Shown here piece by piece: positions 1-9,240 of a stretch of DNA of 64,000 bases; the first letter of the stretch is position 1; every line of letters starts with the position of its first letter. This stretch comes from Atopsyche davidsoni (taxonomy: Eukaryota > Arthropoda > Insecta > Trichoptera > Hydrobiosidae): contig JAILWY010000026.1 in assembly GCA_022113835.1 (NCBI GenBank), positions 14,659,001-14,723,000 of the forward strand, written 5' to 3'. The position numbers and the translations under genes were made by a program. The notes under the pieces are model-generated. The model saw only the letters and a program-made list of their open reading frames with translations, ran no database searches and was not told the DNA's origin.

Positions 1-1560
1 ACCTCGGTTGATAAGTGCTTGAGCGAGTTCTCGTCTGCGTGATTTTAAGCTGTTTGTTCTAATCGTTAGAGGTCGCTGGACTTCACTAGCCTCCAAAAAC
101 TCCATGAGCTCATTCAGAGGAAACAGTTGCATGAGCCGTTCCATTAGAAAATCATTGTAACTGTAATATGTGCAAAGATCTTTACGAATCAAATCAATAT
201 ATTCAGGTCTGCTTACTCCTTCTGCTCTAAATTTGTTAAAATCAGATAGAACAGCAGCAACGTCTTTAATTCTCTGCTGAACTTCTTGTAAGCCGATTGG
301 CTGCTCTCGTTCCTCTTCAGTGGGAAAAGCAAACACATCATGGCTGGCAATATTCAGTTGCATTTCGTCATCAGCCAGTTGTTGTTCCTGCTTCTGTTTC
401 TTTTTAAGTTTTTTGTTTGCTTTTTCTATGGGTAACAAATCATCATCTGCATCACTATCTTCTTCCATTGATTTCTCAGAATCATCATCAGAATTTGAAG
501 CAATGTCATCTTCCTCTGCTTCAGAATCATCTTCATCCGCGTCATTGAGAGTTCCAATCTTTAAAGAAAGAGTAAGTTGACTTAAATTCGCTATTAATAC
601 TTAATATTAAACAAATCCTACTTTTATCCATAAATAAAATGTACATATGTAAAATATTTGTGATTAATCATTTCCACTAACCGTGCAATCACCATTTTCA
701 TCTGCTTCTTCCTCTGTTTGTTCTTCCTCTCCACTTTCATCAGCTGATTCTTCCTCAGCACCAGAAAGCTCTTCACTGTCTTCATCGGATTCTTCTTTAG
801 AAAGAAAGTCATCACCAGGCAAATCACTATCATCGTCTTCTTCAGACTCTTCTTTCTTTTTCTCTTTCTGCTTTTTTGGCTTTAGCCATGATTTGTTCTC
901 ATCCGTGAACCCTTTAATATAAAACATTTCACTTCATTCAAATACTTTTCTTAGAAATTATCATATTTGGTCAAAATGTTAAGATTGGTATGAAAACAAT
1001 GTTCAACTTTTGAGTAAAAAAATAACAAGTCACCCACTTTACAGAAAATCGGGACTAATGTAAACCAAACTAATGTAACAATAAATTACTAAAACAATAA
1101 TAAAGTACAATTTATATGGAACACACTGAAAAAATAATACCTTTGGAAGGAGGTTTTCCTGATTTTCCGTTGATTCCGTTAACTTTGGTTAATTTTGCTG
1201 GTGTTGACACTTTTTCAACTTTCTTTTCTTTTAACTCTTTAATCTTCTCAAGCTTTTCGTTTCTCTTAGCCTTTAATTCTTTGACTTTTACAATTTTATC
1301 CGCTCGTTTTTTTGTCCTTTTGACGACTCTTTGTTTTTGCCTATGACTTAGAGTTCTGGGGGCATCATCCGAAGCTGTAATTTAAAAATAATAAATATAC
1401 TTGACGTATAAAACACAATATTACGGCAATACTGCAGTACAGTTTGTTGCTACTAACCTACAAGGCTTTTGTCAAAGCTAGGGTCTTTTTGTTTCTTGGT
1501 TTTTCTGCCTGGACCTTTCTTATCTTTCTCCCCTTCATCAAACTTTGCTTTACGTCCCAT
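1..1560 (-). CDS. NOP2: NOP2/NSUN1 rRNA cytosine-C5 methyltransferase, N-terminal part (partial, 4 exons)
   Basis: Nucleolar m5C methyltransferase of large-subunit rRNA, needed for 60S ribosome assembly. Only the N-terminal 375 codons lie here; the SAM-binding catalytic domain is beyond the left edge. Exons on the minus strand: 1458-1560, 1141-1374, 682-911 and 1-558. The junctions have GT-AG ends and keep phase. The start at 1560 gives MGRKAKFDEGEKDKKGPGRK, the usual NOP2 opening. Then come a Lys-rich coiled stretch (exon 2), very acidic Glu/Asp/Ser tracts (exons 3 and 4) and LLPIEKANKK. The conserved pre-catalytic region follows: QQRIKDVAAVLSDF, YYSYNDFLMERLMQLFPL and RPLTIRTNSLKSRRRELAQA. 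These motifs are diagnostic of NOP2 rather than other NSUN proteins. It is divergent from PPIH with about 0.7 kb between the starts. No disruption was seen. Confidence 0.93.
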
Positions 1561-2276
1561 TTTTATATAAAATAACTCGCACTTTCTTGTAGTGCGATTG
1601 TCAACTGGTTACCAAATTCCCACGTTGTGATAATAGACAATTTCAACAAACTTCAAAACCGCATGGAGAAATTAAATGTTGACATTATATAGACAAAATA
1701 ATTTAAATTAAATAAGTATTACAAAAAGTATAAAATTTTATATTTATTGATCAGTGCGTTATCAATATCAATTGTATCTCTTTTGCTTTAATTTAATTTT
1801 AATTATTAAGTCGGCTTTTTAGTTTTTTAATGGTAACCAAAAAAAATTAAAAACGTTGCAAATATTGTATAAAAAATTGCTTTATTAAGGATTATCTTTT
1901 TTTTAAACTTTTTGCTAGACATAATTTTGCTACACAAAAAATTTGACTCATGAGATTGACGGAAATCGAAATTTTTTTAAACACTAATTTGATGAAGAAA
2001 ATAATTTTTCGATCCAAAAATATCGAAAATCAATTCAATAAGGCTGTCATTAATATTAAGTCAGTGAATGGTTTTTTTAAATTATTATTACATTTGAATG
2101 TAAAAATCACGATTATTTAATAGACTCATACCTGCCTATTGGTATTTTGTCATATCGCTGGACTCTCTGAATACCATAGAGAAGCGGCAAACAAAGTTGA
2201 CATTTAAAAGTTAACCTCTAATGTGTCGTTTCGACACGTTCAAAACAAACCAAAATATTTCAATAACTTAAGCAAA
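1561..2276. promoter_or_regulatory. Intergenic region between divergent NOP2 and PPIH
   Basis: About 716 bases separate the two start codons. The stretch is AT-rich and I found no ORF, TATA box at a sensible spacing, or repeat in it. By position it should hold both promoters and both 5' UTRs. Confidence 0.45.
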
Positions 2277-5200
2277 ATGCCAACTTGGAATCAAATTCAA
2301 ACGCAGCTCCGAAACCCTAATAATCCAGTAGTATTTTTTGATATAACTGTCGGGACAACTGTAAGTAAAATCTTAATGATAGATATTCTAAATTTTGGTA
2401 TTCAAATGAATATTTGCACTATAAAGATTTTTTTTCTCTTTTAGGAAATCGGGCGGATGATATTTGAGTTATTTGCAGATGTTGTTCCTAAAACGAGTGA
2501 AAATTTTCGTGAATTCTGCACTGGAGAATACAGAAGAGATGGAGTGCCACTCGGTTTTAAAGGAGCAATATTTCACAGAGTTATAAAAGATTTTATGATA
2601 CAGGGAGGTGACTTTGTGAATGTAAGCATTAATTTACTACTTTCTTGTGTTTTTACGTAAAGTATAATTAACTTAACAACTCTGAAATTCATACATTGAT
2701 AAATGAAGTAATTAGTCAATACGGCGTATCACCCAAGAATCGATATTTATAGATTTTACGTCAAAATACAATATTAAGAATTCACGGTGTAATATAAATG
2801 AAAATTTAAAAACATGTCATGTTGCTGCTGGTGGGACAGTCACCATTTAATGGATTAAAATATATCTGAATTATCTTTAACACGTTGACCGCCGTGTCAG
2901 CCACCGGTGGCCGACATGGAGGTATTCCAATTGGGCCGCGTCGGCCACCGGTGGCCGACATGACATACCTGACTAGCTTGTCATTGCCTTGCACCCTGTA
3001 TTCAACTACTATTGAACATGGCCGGCACGGCCCTCTTCTATCTTCCTTCGATATGGCCTGAGGACATCTTCATAGTTCTCAAAGATATGCTCATGAATGT
3101 GATAGGTATTTTGGTTGACATAAAACACATGCATGATGTTTATATAAAAGTGATTTTATTGACTTAAAAGTTAACACTATTAGTATCAGTGCTTCTCAAA
3201 GTGGTCCCTACGGACCCCATGGGGACCCGGGATCATTCAGGGGGTCCTTGGAAAATTAAAATCGATTTGGGGGTCCCTGAACAACGTCAGGGGGTCCTCG
3301 CAAAGTTTAATATAAAATAAAAAAATTGTGACACATTTTTATTAATATGGAAGTCAAAATAAATAACAATGAATACATTATTAGCGATTTTTACGTCCTA
3401 TGTAAAACATAAATATAGACAGGTGCATAAAATACAAGTAATAACAGGCATCGCGGTGAGTCAGGAACGCAATAGAGTCGATACTTGCACCAACTAGTCT
3501 ATAATATGAATTTATGTAGTTTTTCACCCAGGGTCCGTAGGCAAGTTTTGACAATGAAAGGGGGTCCGTAGGCAAGTTTTGACTATGAAAGGGGGTCCGT
3601 ATGCAAGTTTTGACTATGAAAGGGGGTCCGTAGGCAAGTTTTGACTATGAAAGGGGGTCCGTAGGCAAGTTTTGACTATGAAAGGGGGTCCGTGGGCCAA
3701 AAGAGTTTGAGAGCTACTGATTAAAAACAAACATAAAACAAATCTAAAAAAAGTTAAAGGTAGAAAATAAACTTAGCCAAAAATTTAAATTTACGTATTT
3801 TATTGAAACATCTTATACAATAATGTGGTTGAGTTGGACAATATGTTTGCAGTGCATAATTTGAACAGTTTTATACCATATTTATATCTTTTTTGCTTAT
3901 TATATTGCCGGAAACTAATTCGCCCACGAAATGGAACTATGCTCTCGTCAATGCATATAAACTCATCAGGGGTGTAATATTGTGAAAAATTTGAATTGAG
4001 AGTGTCCAGCAATCCTCTAATCTTGTTAAGACAATCATTTTTATTAGCTTCTTCATTGTTCACAAAGTGAAGCATGCGCAGCAATATTTCAACACATCAA
4101 CTTTTTGACAAAGGGTTGACTAAGCATCTCGTCTTTTGACAAGTAGTCAGTAAGTTTTGGTAATTTAACTATACCCATGTATAAAATAATACCAAAAACA
4201 GAACGCATTTCTATTTTATTTGTTCGTTTCCATCCACGTAAACGAGAACGAATTTGCAGGATATTACTTCTAAGTAATTCCTCAGCACGTAAATTTGGAA
4301 AATATACAATACGCTCAAAGAGTTGGTCAGTAATAAATAAGTTATAAAATTCTTCGGGATTTGATTTTTGCATAGATGTTCTCAAGTTAAGGTTTAAAAC
4401 CTGGAATTTCCTTATATGGTAGTACACTTGGCTGATTCCCTTTCGCTTCTATTCATTTCTATGGGGTATGGATATTACTTGATGTGCTGGGCATAATCCC
4501 ATCTTTACTTTCAGTATCAGATACAATAACACGATGTTTTTTGGATCTTATTGGATGTTGAATATATGAATCGTTGCTTTTGATTGATGTCCTCCGATTT
4601 CTACTGTGCTGTGCTTCAATGACTTCCATTTGCAAATGATAGTACACCTATATCTCCGTTAACGGCCTAGATACGTTCCACGAAACTTGGCCGCTAACCG
4701 AAAAGCCGTATAATGAATCAATTATTCTAATACAAATTCAATGGGATCGGTTCCAAATTTGTTAAATATGTCACACTTTTTATACATTCTGGCCATATTT
4801 TTTTCCAAACATGGTTCATTGTTGTTAATTTTAATTCCTTCCATGATTCACTGATGCTGTCAATAGCATCCTTGATGTTATAGTTTTTCCAAAATGTTTT
4901 AATTGAAGCTTTATCATCGGTTTCCCTTATAAGTTGTCTGAAATTTCGGCGTAGGTAATATGCCTTAAAAGTGGCTATTGCACCCTGATCCATTGGTTGG
5001 ATCAGAGCTGTTGTATTTTTCGGAAGGTACTCAATCATGACATCTTCAGATAACTCGGATAAATTAGTAGGATGCCCTGGTGCATTATCCAAAATTAGCA
5101 AAGCCTTGTTGGTTAAGTTATTGTCTCGCAAATATTTTTTCACTTCTGTACAAAAATGATTTTTGAACCAATCCTCAAAAGTAGCTTTAGTCATTGATTT

Positions 5201-6814
5201 TTATTTAGTCCTTTAAGAGGCCTTGGATTTTCGGACAAATATATTAAAAGTGGTTTTAGCTTAAAATCACCCGCGACATTTGCACCAAGTAGCAAAGTTA
5301 ATTGTTCTTTAGACACCTCATAACCAGGCGCAGATTTTTCGGTTTTTGAAATGTACGTGCGATTAGGCATTCGCTTCCAATAAAGCCCTGTTTCATCTAC
5401 GTTAAACACTTGTGCAGGTTTATAACCACCTCTTTCAATAATTCCCTTTAAAATTTTGGGATATTCCTTAAATGCGGCCTCATCGTCGCTAGCTGCTTCA
5501 CTTTTCATTTTCAAATTATGCAAATTAAATCTATTTTTAAATTTTTCAAATCACCATCGGCTTGCTTGGAATGTGACATCTTCGGAGATTCATTAGTATC
5601 TCCATTCTTCAAATTTTCTAAAATACTTAAAGCTTTTTCCTGGATAATCATTTGACTTATTGGCATTCGCCGTTTGTTATTGTCCTCAATCCATATAATC
5701 AAAAGTTAAAATAAGTTAAATAAAAAATACACATTTTTTAATTTGTACATACATACATATGTACTTACATACCAAAAATGTCCCTAATTTTTTCCAATTT
5801 TTCCAGTTAATGAGTAATAAATATGTACACAAAACACTCACAGATAAGTCTAAACTGGCTGCTCTATGAGCACACACTAAATAACGCTCATAAACAAAAT
5901 AACATCGAAAAAAAGTTTTTTTGGCCGTTATAGCAAAACATTTTAGGCCGTATATCGAAAATGTGCCATAATTGAAAAGGGCCGTTATAGCGAAAGGCCG
6001 TATAACGAGCGGCCGTATAGCGAGGTATGGGTGTACTAAATATATACACATTGTGCACTGCACTGCAAGTTGCAACATGACCAACAATGTGGCCGATGCG
6101 GCGCAATCTATAATATTTTACCATTGGCACCGTGTCAGCCACCGGTGGCTGACACATCAAAAAACACAATAAATCACCTCAAAAATATCTCAAAACAAAT
6201 GAAATAATTGTATTTCGACCCATTATATTAATATTTTTTAATGAAATACTTGGGTGATTTTCCACATTTTCGTTTTTATTACTCTTTTTGATAATGCTAA
6301 CGTGCTCACTAATAAAAACGAAAATGTGGAAAATCACTCAAGTATTTTATTCAAAAATTCCACCAAGTACTCTCTGTCAAAAATATTGAATTTCCATTAT
6401 ATTAAATCAAACCTAAAAATGTGAAAACAATTTTCGGACATTTTACGAAAGTCCTATTGGCGGTCAACGTGTTCATTGCCGTCTTCCAAGATATGTAACT
6501 AATTTTACACTTTGTTTTAGGGGGACGGAACTGGGGTTATGAGCATATACGGAGGAAGCACATTTGCCGATGAAAACTTTTCATTGAAACATGATACCCC
6601 GGGCCTTTTGTCCATGGCCAACAGTGGCAAAGACACAAATGGCTGCCAGTTCTTCATTACCTGTGCCAAATGTAATTTTCTGGACAATAAACACGTAGTG
6701 TTTGGACGAGTGATCGACGGCCTTCTAGTGATGAGAAAAATAGAAAATGTTCCCACAGGACCCAACAATAAACCTAAAATTCCAGTGACAATATCACAGT
6801 GTGGACAGATGTAA
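2277..6814 (+). CDS. PPIH: Peptidyl-prolyl cis-trans isomerase H (spliceosomal cyclophilin), 3 exons
   Basis: Cyclophilin H associates with the U4/U6.U5 snRNP and catalyses prolyl cis-trans isomerisation. Exons: 2277-2360, 2445-2621 and 6521-6814, all joined in phase 0, giving 184 aa (human 177). The start is [20 protein letters not shown], matching the insect form. Visible motifs are [20 protein letters not shown], the active-site block [15 protein letters not shown], then [16 protein letters not shown] and [20 protein letters not shown], ending in ISQCGQM. The residue aligned with the cyclosporin-contact Trp of cyclophilin A is Phe (CNFLDNKH), as in the fly protein. A polyadenylation signal AATAAA lies at 6859-6864. 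Intron 2 is 3.9 kb and almost wholly made of transposons. The gene converges on COQ10. Confidence 0.96.
3187..3719. mobile_element. hAT-like non-autonomous element (MITE)
   Basis: The left end reads CAGTGCTTCTCAAAG and the right end, read on the minus strand, CAGTAGCTCTCAAAC, the typical hAT terminal style. The 533-bp element has no transposase. Its interior is rich in GGGGGTCC/GGACCCC blocks and contains a 31-bp tandem array. The flanking 8-mers (attagtat and attaaaaa) match at only 5 of 8 positions, so the target duplication is eroded or unproven. Confidence 0.6.
3530..3698. repeat. 31-bp tandem repeat array inside the hAT-like element
   Basis: The unit GGGGTCCGTAGGCAAGTTTT plus GACTATGAAAG recurs with starts at 3530, 3561, 3592, 3623 and 3654, with a sixth partial unit at 3685. 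Copies differ by only one or two bases (for example GACAATG against GACTATG), so the array expanded recently. Confidence 0.9.
3800..4640 (-). pseudogene. piggyBac transposase remnant
   Basis: Minus-strand fragments in several frames. 4459-4647 has an Arg/Ser-rich N-terminal region. 4089-4427 has [14 protein letters not shown] and [19 protein letters not shown]. 3800-4084 has the catalytic-domain blocks [20 protein letters not shown] and [10 protein letters not shown], the DDE_Tnp_1_7 signature around an essential Asp. The frame breaks between 4084 and 4089, and the C-terminal part is missing where the element meets the hAT-like insertion. The 5' end is cut by the Tigger element at 4642. It cannot encode a working enzyme. 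Confidence 0.85.
4642..6036 (-). mobile_element. Tigger/pogo-like DNA transposon nested in the piggyBac element
   Basis: The terminal inverted repeats begin GTACACC (GTACACCTATATCTCC at 4642; GTACACCCATACCTCG read on the minus strand from 6036). TA duplications sit on both sides (4640-4641 and 6037-6038), as for the IS630-Tc1-mariner superfamily. Subterminal blocks rich in AACGGCC/GGCCGTAT recur at both ends. A decayed pogo-type transposase fills 4727-5702. The insertion splits the 5' part of the piggyBac transposase, so it is the younger element. Confidence 0.88.
4727..5702 (-). pseudogene. Tigger/pogo DDE transposase remnant
   Basis: Three minus-strand pieces are in different frames. 5511-5702 is an N-terminal fragment. 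5191-5523 holds [20 protein letters not shown], with the first catalytic Asp. 4727-5194 holds [10 protein letters not shown] (second Asp) and [20 protein letters not shown] (third catalytic Asp). The DETG...DNAPGH...DQG order is diagnostic of pogo/Tigger transposases. Frameshifts lie near 5191-5194 and 5511-5523, and the CENP-B-type DNA-binding region is largely lost. Confidence 0.88.
6232..6408. repeat. Hammerhead-like repeat family B, truncated hairpin copy
   Basis: An imperfect inverted repeat (AAATACTTGGGTGATTTTCC at the left; the complementary AAAATCACTCAAGTATTT at the right) encloses TTTGATAATGCTAACGTG. It is followed by the family terminus CCACCAAGTACTCTCTGTC AAAAATATTGAA. The same blocks recur near 23.0-23.3 kb, 32.1 kb and 51.6-52.0 kb. 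Here the 3' half of stem II and the GAAACCGGTC segment are deleted. Confidence 0.75.
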
Positions 6815-7343
6815 ACAGTGACATGTTTTAGATTTATTTATTTTTTTATAAAATCAACAATAAATCATCTTTTTTATCAAAATAATTATTTGGCTTACAA
6901 ATAAATAACAATTTCACATTATATCAGAAGAATACAATTTTCCAACATAAAATGTATATATAATATGCAGTATTTGTTTATTTTTACATAGCACACACAG
7001 TTCAATGGTTCATAGTTCTACTGCATTAACTACTGAATTATTTTTTTTGTTATGAGTCATGATAAATTATATAAACCACTAAGTAAATATTACTTACAAA
7101 TTATATTAGATAACTTTTTTTATAACAAGTGTAAACAGTATTTAAAATCAATTATTTGTAATGAGACTACAATTCATCATGGTAATAATTTGAAACCATA
7201 TTATGGTTTAAAAAAAAATACACCAAATTACAAGTTAATAATGAACATAAATAATATCGAAACATTTTTTTTATAAAAAATATGTTTACTTAAGCGTAAG
7301 TAAGCACTTAATCACTAAATTGGCATCTATACTTAATGGCTTA
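6815..7343. other. Convergent 3' region between PPIH and COQ10
   Basis: AT-rich sequence holding the PPIH 3' UTR with its AATAAA at 6859-6864 and, on the other strand, the COQ10 3' UTR. I see no further gene; the short ORF in it is low-complexity Asn/Lys/Tyr. Confidence 0.6.
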
Positions 7344-8322
7344 TCAAGTCCTTGCGTTGTTGACAGCAATAATTTGTGTTCGAATACTGGCTTTACCATA
7401 TCGTTTTGTAACTTCTTTCAAGAAGGCTCCTTCCATTTGTAACACGACTTGGTCGAAGAATAAATTTGCCAATTGCGAATGGAACACAGACCGAAATGCA
7501 AAAGCCACTTGAAAGTCTATTACACACGATGAATCGTTTCCTCGCAGACCAGGGCTGAACTTCCACACAGTTAGAAGGTGGTCGAATAATCTTCCTTCGG
7601 TGCAAACAGCTTTTACAAGGTATGGTCTGACTAAAGTCACATTTGACGTATAACTTTCGTTTATGGGAGGGAAGCCTATCGCCAAGGCGGCTTTTAAATT
7701 ATCAGTACTCTTATTTAAAATTATCGACTTATTACAAAAAGGAACGAATTTATTATAATTTCCTACATCTGATACTACACTAAAAAGCTGCTCCATGGAA
7801 TATCTGAAAACAAAGGTAAATATACTGTATTGATTTATAAATTATGTATTGTTGAAAAAAATAAGTATGTGATAGTTTAGACATTAATTTTAAACAAAAT
7901 TATGCATGAATTCGGTTTAATTTTTTGATTAACAATTAATTTAAACCTATCATAATTGCCTATGCATAATTTAATTATGAATTACTATTGTACATTTAGA
8001 AAATGGCAAAATTTTAAAAGCTTACCCAACTAACTTTCTTCCATTATAATATTTCTTTTTTGAGCTATTGTTTGCTATGTTAAAAAACGTCCTTCTTTGG
8101 CTAACTTGACAGCAACATGTCAAGGGATTTTGTCTGAAACAGCTATTTTTATATAAGGAAGCAACCTTGAAATGATTTCATGGTCTTCAATATTTAAGCA
8201 TGAATAAAACACAGGTAAATTGTAAGAAATACTCACGCGACAAGTTCGGCGGTTCTCATTTTTGACGATACTGTTATTATGTGTCCTAGTTTAAAGTACA
8301 GATTTGAGTTTTTGTAAGACAT
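7344..8322 (-). CDS. COQ10: COQ10 coenzyme Q-binding protein (START domain), 3 exons
   Basis: Mitochondrial inner-membrane protein of the START/polyketide-cyclase fold that binds coenzyme Q and supports its function in the respiratory chain. Exons on the minus strand: 8237-8322, 8026-8133 and 7344-7803. Phases are 2 and 2, giving 217 aa. The ATG at 8322 is used because the open frame upstream lacks an ATG. Residues 1-64 form a basic, Ser/Asn-rich presequence (SQRRTFFNIANNSSKKKYYN). The domain then starts at GYSMEQLFSVVSDVGNYNKF. Family blocks are VPFCNKS, IGFPPINESYTSNVTLVRP, VKAVCTEGRLF, WKFSPG and FRSVFHSQLANLFFDQVV. It is divergent from DPH4 and convergent with PPIH. Confidence 0.95.
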
Positions 8323-8832
8323 TTTGAAAAGATAACTTCCCTCCCTGTCCTCTGACACAGCTGCGATTTGCCAATACCAATGTTCACTAATGCTCGACCT
8401 GTCAAAACCACAAGTCGCGAGATACAAAAGTGACCTGTTCACAATCGTGCACTTTAATATACCGAATATATATTTGACATTAAAAAAATATTAATTTTTA
8501 TTTAATATAATAATACATTACTATTACATTAAATTTTAAATTTTAATCATCACTAGATAGAAATATTTAAAAAAAAAAGAAAGTATATTGCTTAAATGAT
8601 CTTTCTTGTCTATGGTTACTCGTGATGGCTACACAAATTGACGTATTGTCAAAATCAAAATATTGCGTTCAATTTTAGGTTAAAGCAGTTCATAAAAGTT
8701 GCTTCCTACACTGTGAGATCTAATGAAAATGTAAATTAAAGAAAATTTGGGATTGTTAAGTAAGTCATATTATTAATCATTTCTGTAGAAACTATTCATA
8801 TATTTAATAACTCGTATTATTACAGAGTAAAC
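8323..8832. promoter_or_regulatory. Shared divergent promoter region of COQ10 and DPH4
   Basis: About 510 AT-rich bases separate the two start codons. Both transcription starts must lie here. No distinct core-promoter motif could be assigned. Confidence 0.5.
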
Positions 8833-9240
8833 ATGGAGACCTATTACTCAATATTAGGGTGCGAAGAAAGCACCTCATTTGAAGAGATAAAGAAGAAATA
8901 CCAAGAGCTTGCACTGAAATACCACCCTGACAAAATGCTGATGAGCCATTCCACAGATACTCCTGATTTTCATAAAATCAACGAAGCTTGGAAAGTCTTA
9001 AGGGATCCAAAATTGAAAAAGAACTATGACAATGGATTGAAGCAGATGCAACTATCGGAGCAGCCGCCAATCTTTGCCACAATTAAATTAGATGACATGT
9101 CTATGGATGCTGAATCAGATACGTATGCATATCCTTGTCGATGTGGAGGAGAGTACAGCATACCTAAAGATGAACTTTTGTTCTCTGAATGTCTTGTGGG
9201 CTGTGATGAATGTTCTTTTAACATTTTAATTACGTTATAA
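8833..9240 (+). CDS. DNAJC24: DPH4/DNAJC24 J-protein of diphthamide biosynthesis
   Basis: Single-exon gene of 135 aa (human 149). The J domain fills residues 1-70: YYSILGCEESTSFEEIKKKY, the HPD tripeptide at 31-33 that stimulates Hsp70, and KINEAWKVLRDPKLKKNYD. The C-terminal CSL/DPH-type metal-binding domain has Cys102, Cys104, Cys124 and Cys127 (PCRCGGEY and GCDECS). In the family this domain carries iron and supports electron delivery for the first diphthamide step on translation factor eEF2. The cytosolic partner enzymes DPH1-DPH3 are not in the window. It is divergent from COQ10 and convergent with Sarm. Confidence 0.95.
   Translation: METYYSILGCEESTSFEEIKKKYQELALKYHPDKMLMSHSTDTPDFHKINEAWKVLRDPKLKKNYDNGLKQMQLSEQPPIFATIKLDDMSMDAESDTYAYPCRCGGEYSIPKDELLFSECLVGCDECSFNILITL

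Larger units (their letters stand above)
2881..6471 (-). mobile_element. piggyBac-like DNA transposon in PPIH intron 2 (nested, inactive)
   Basis: The ends are perfect 13-bp inverted repeats, CACGTTGACCGCC at 2881-2893 and its complement at 6459-6471. They are flanked by TTAA (2877-2880) and TTCA (6472-6475), i.e. the piggyBac TTAA target duplication with one later change. Inside, on the minus strand, is a broken piggyBac DDE transposase. Subterminal palindromes built on CCACCGGTGG occur near both ends (about 2900-2920, 2942-2962 and 6134-6155). A hAT-like MITE, a Tigger element and a hammerhead-like repeat fragment are inserted in it, which accounts for most of the 3.6-kb length. Confidence 0.85.

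Noticed and set aside
320..922. Ser-rich plus-strand frames at 320-580 and 683-922
   Set aside because: They are the antisense of the acidic Glu/Asp exons of NOP2 (GAA/GAT read backwards gives Ser/Phe).
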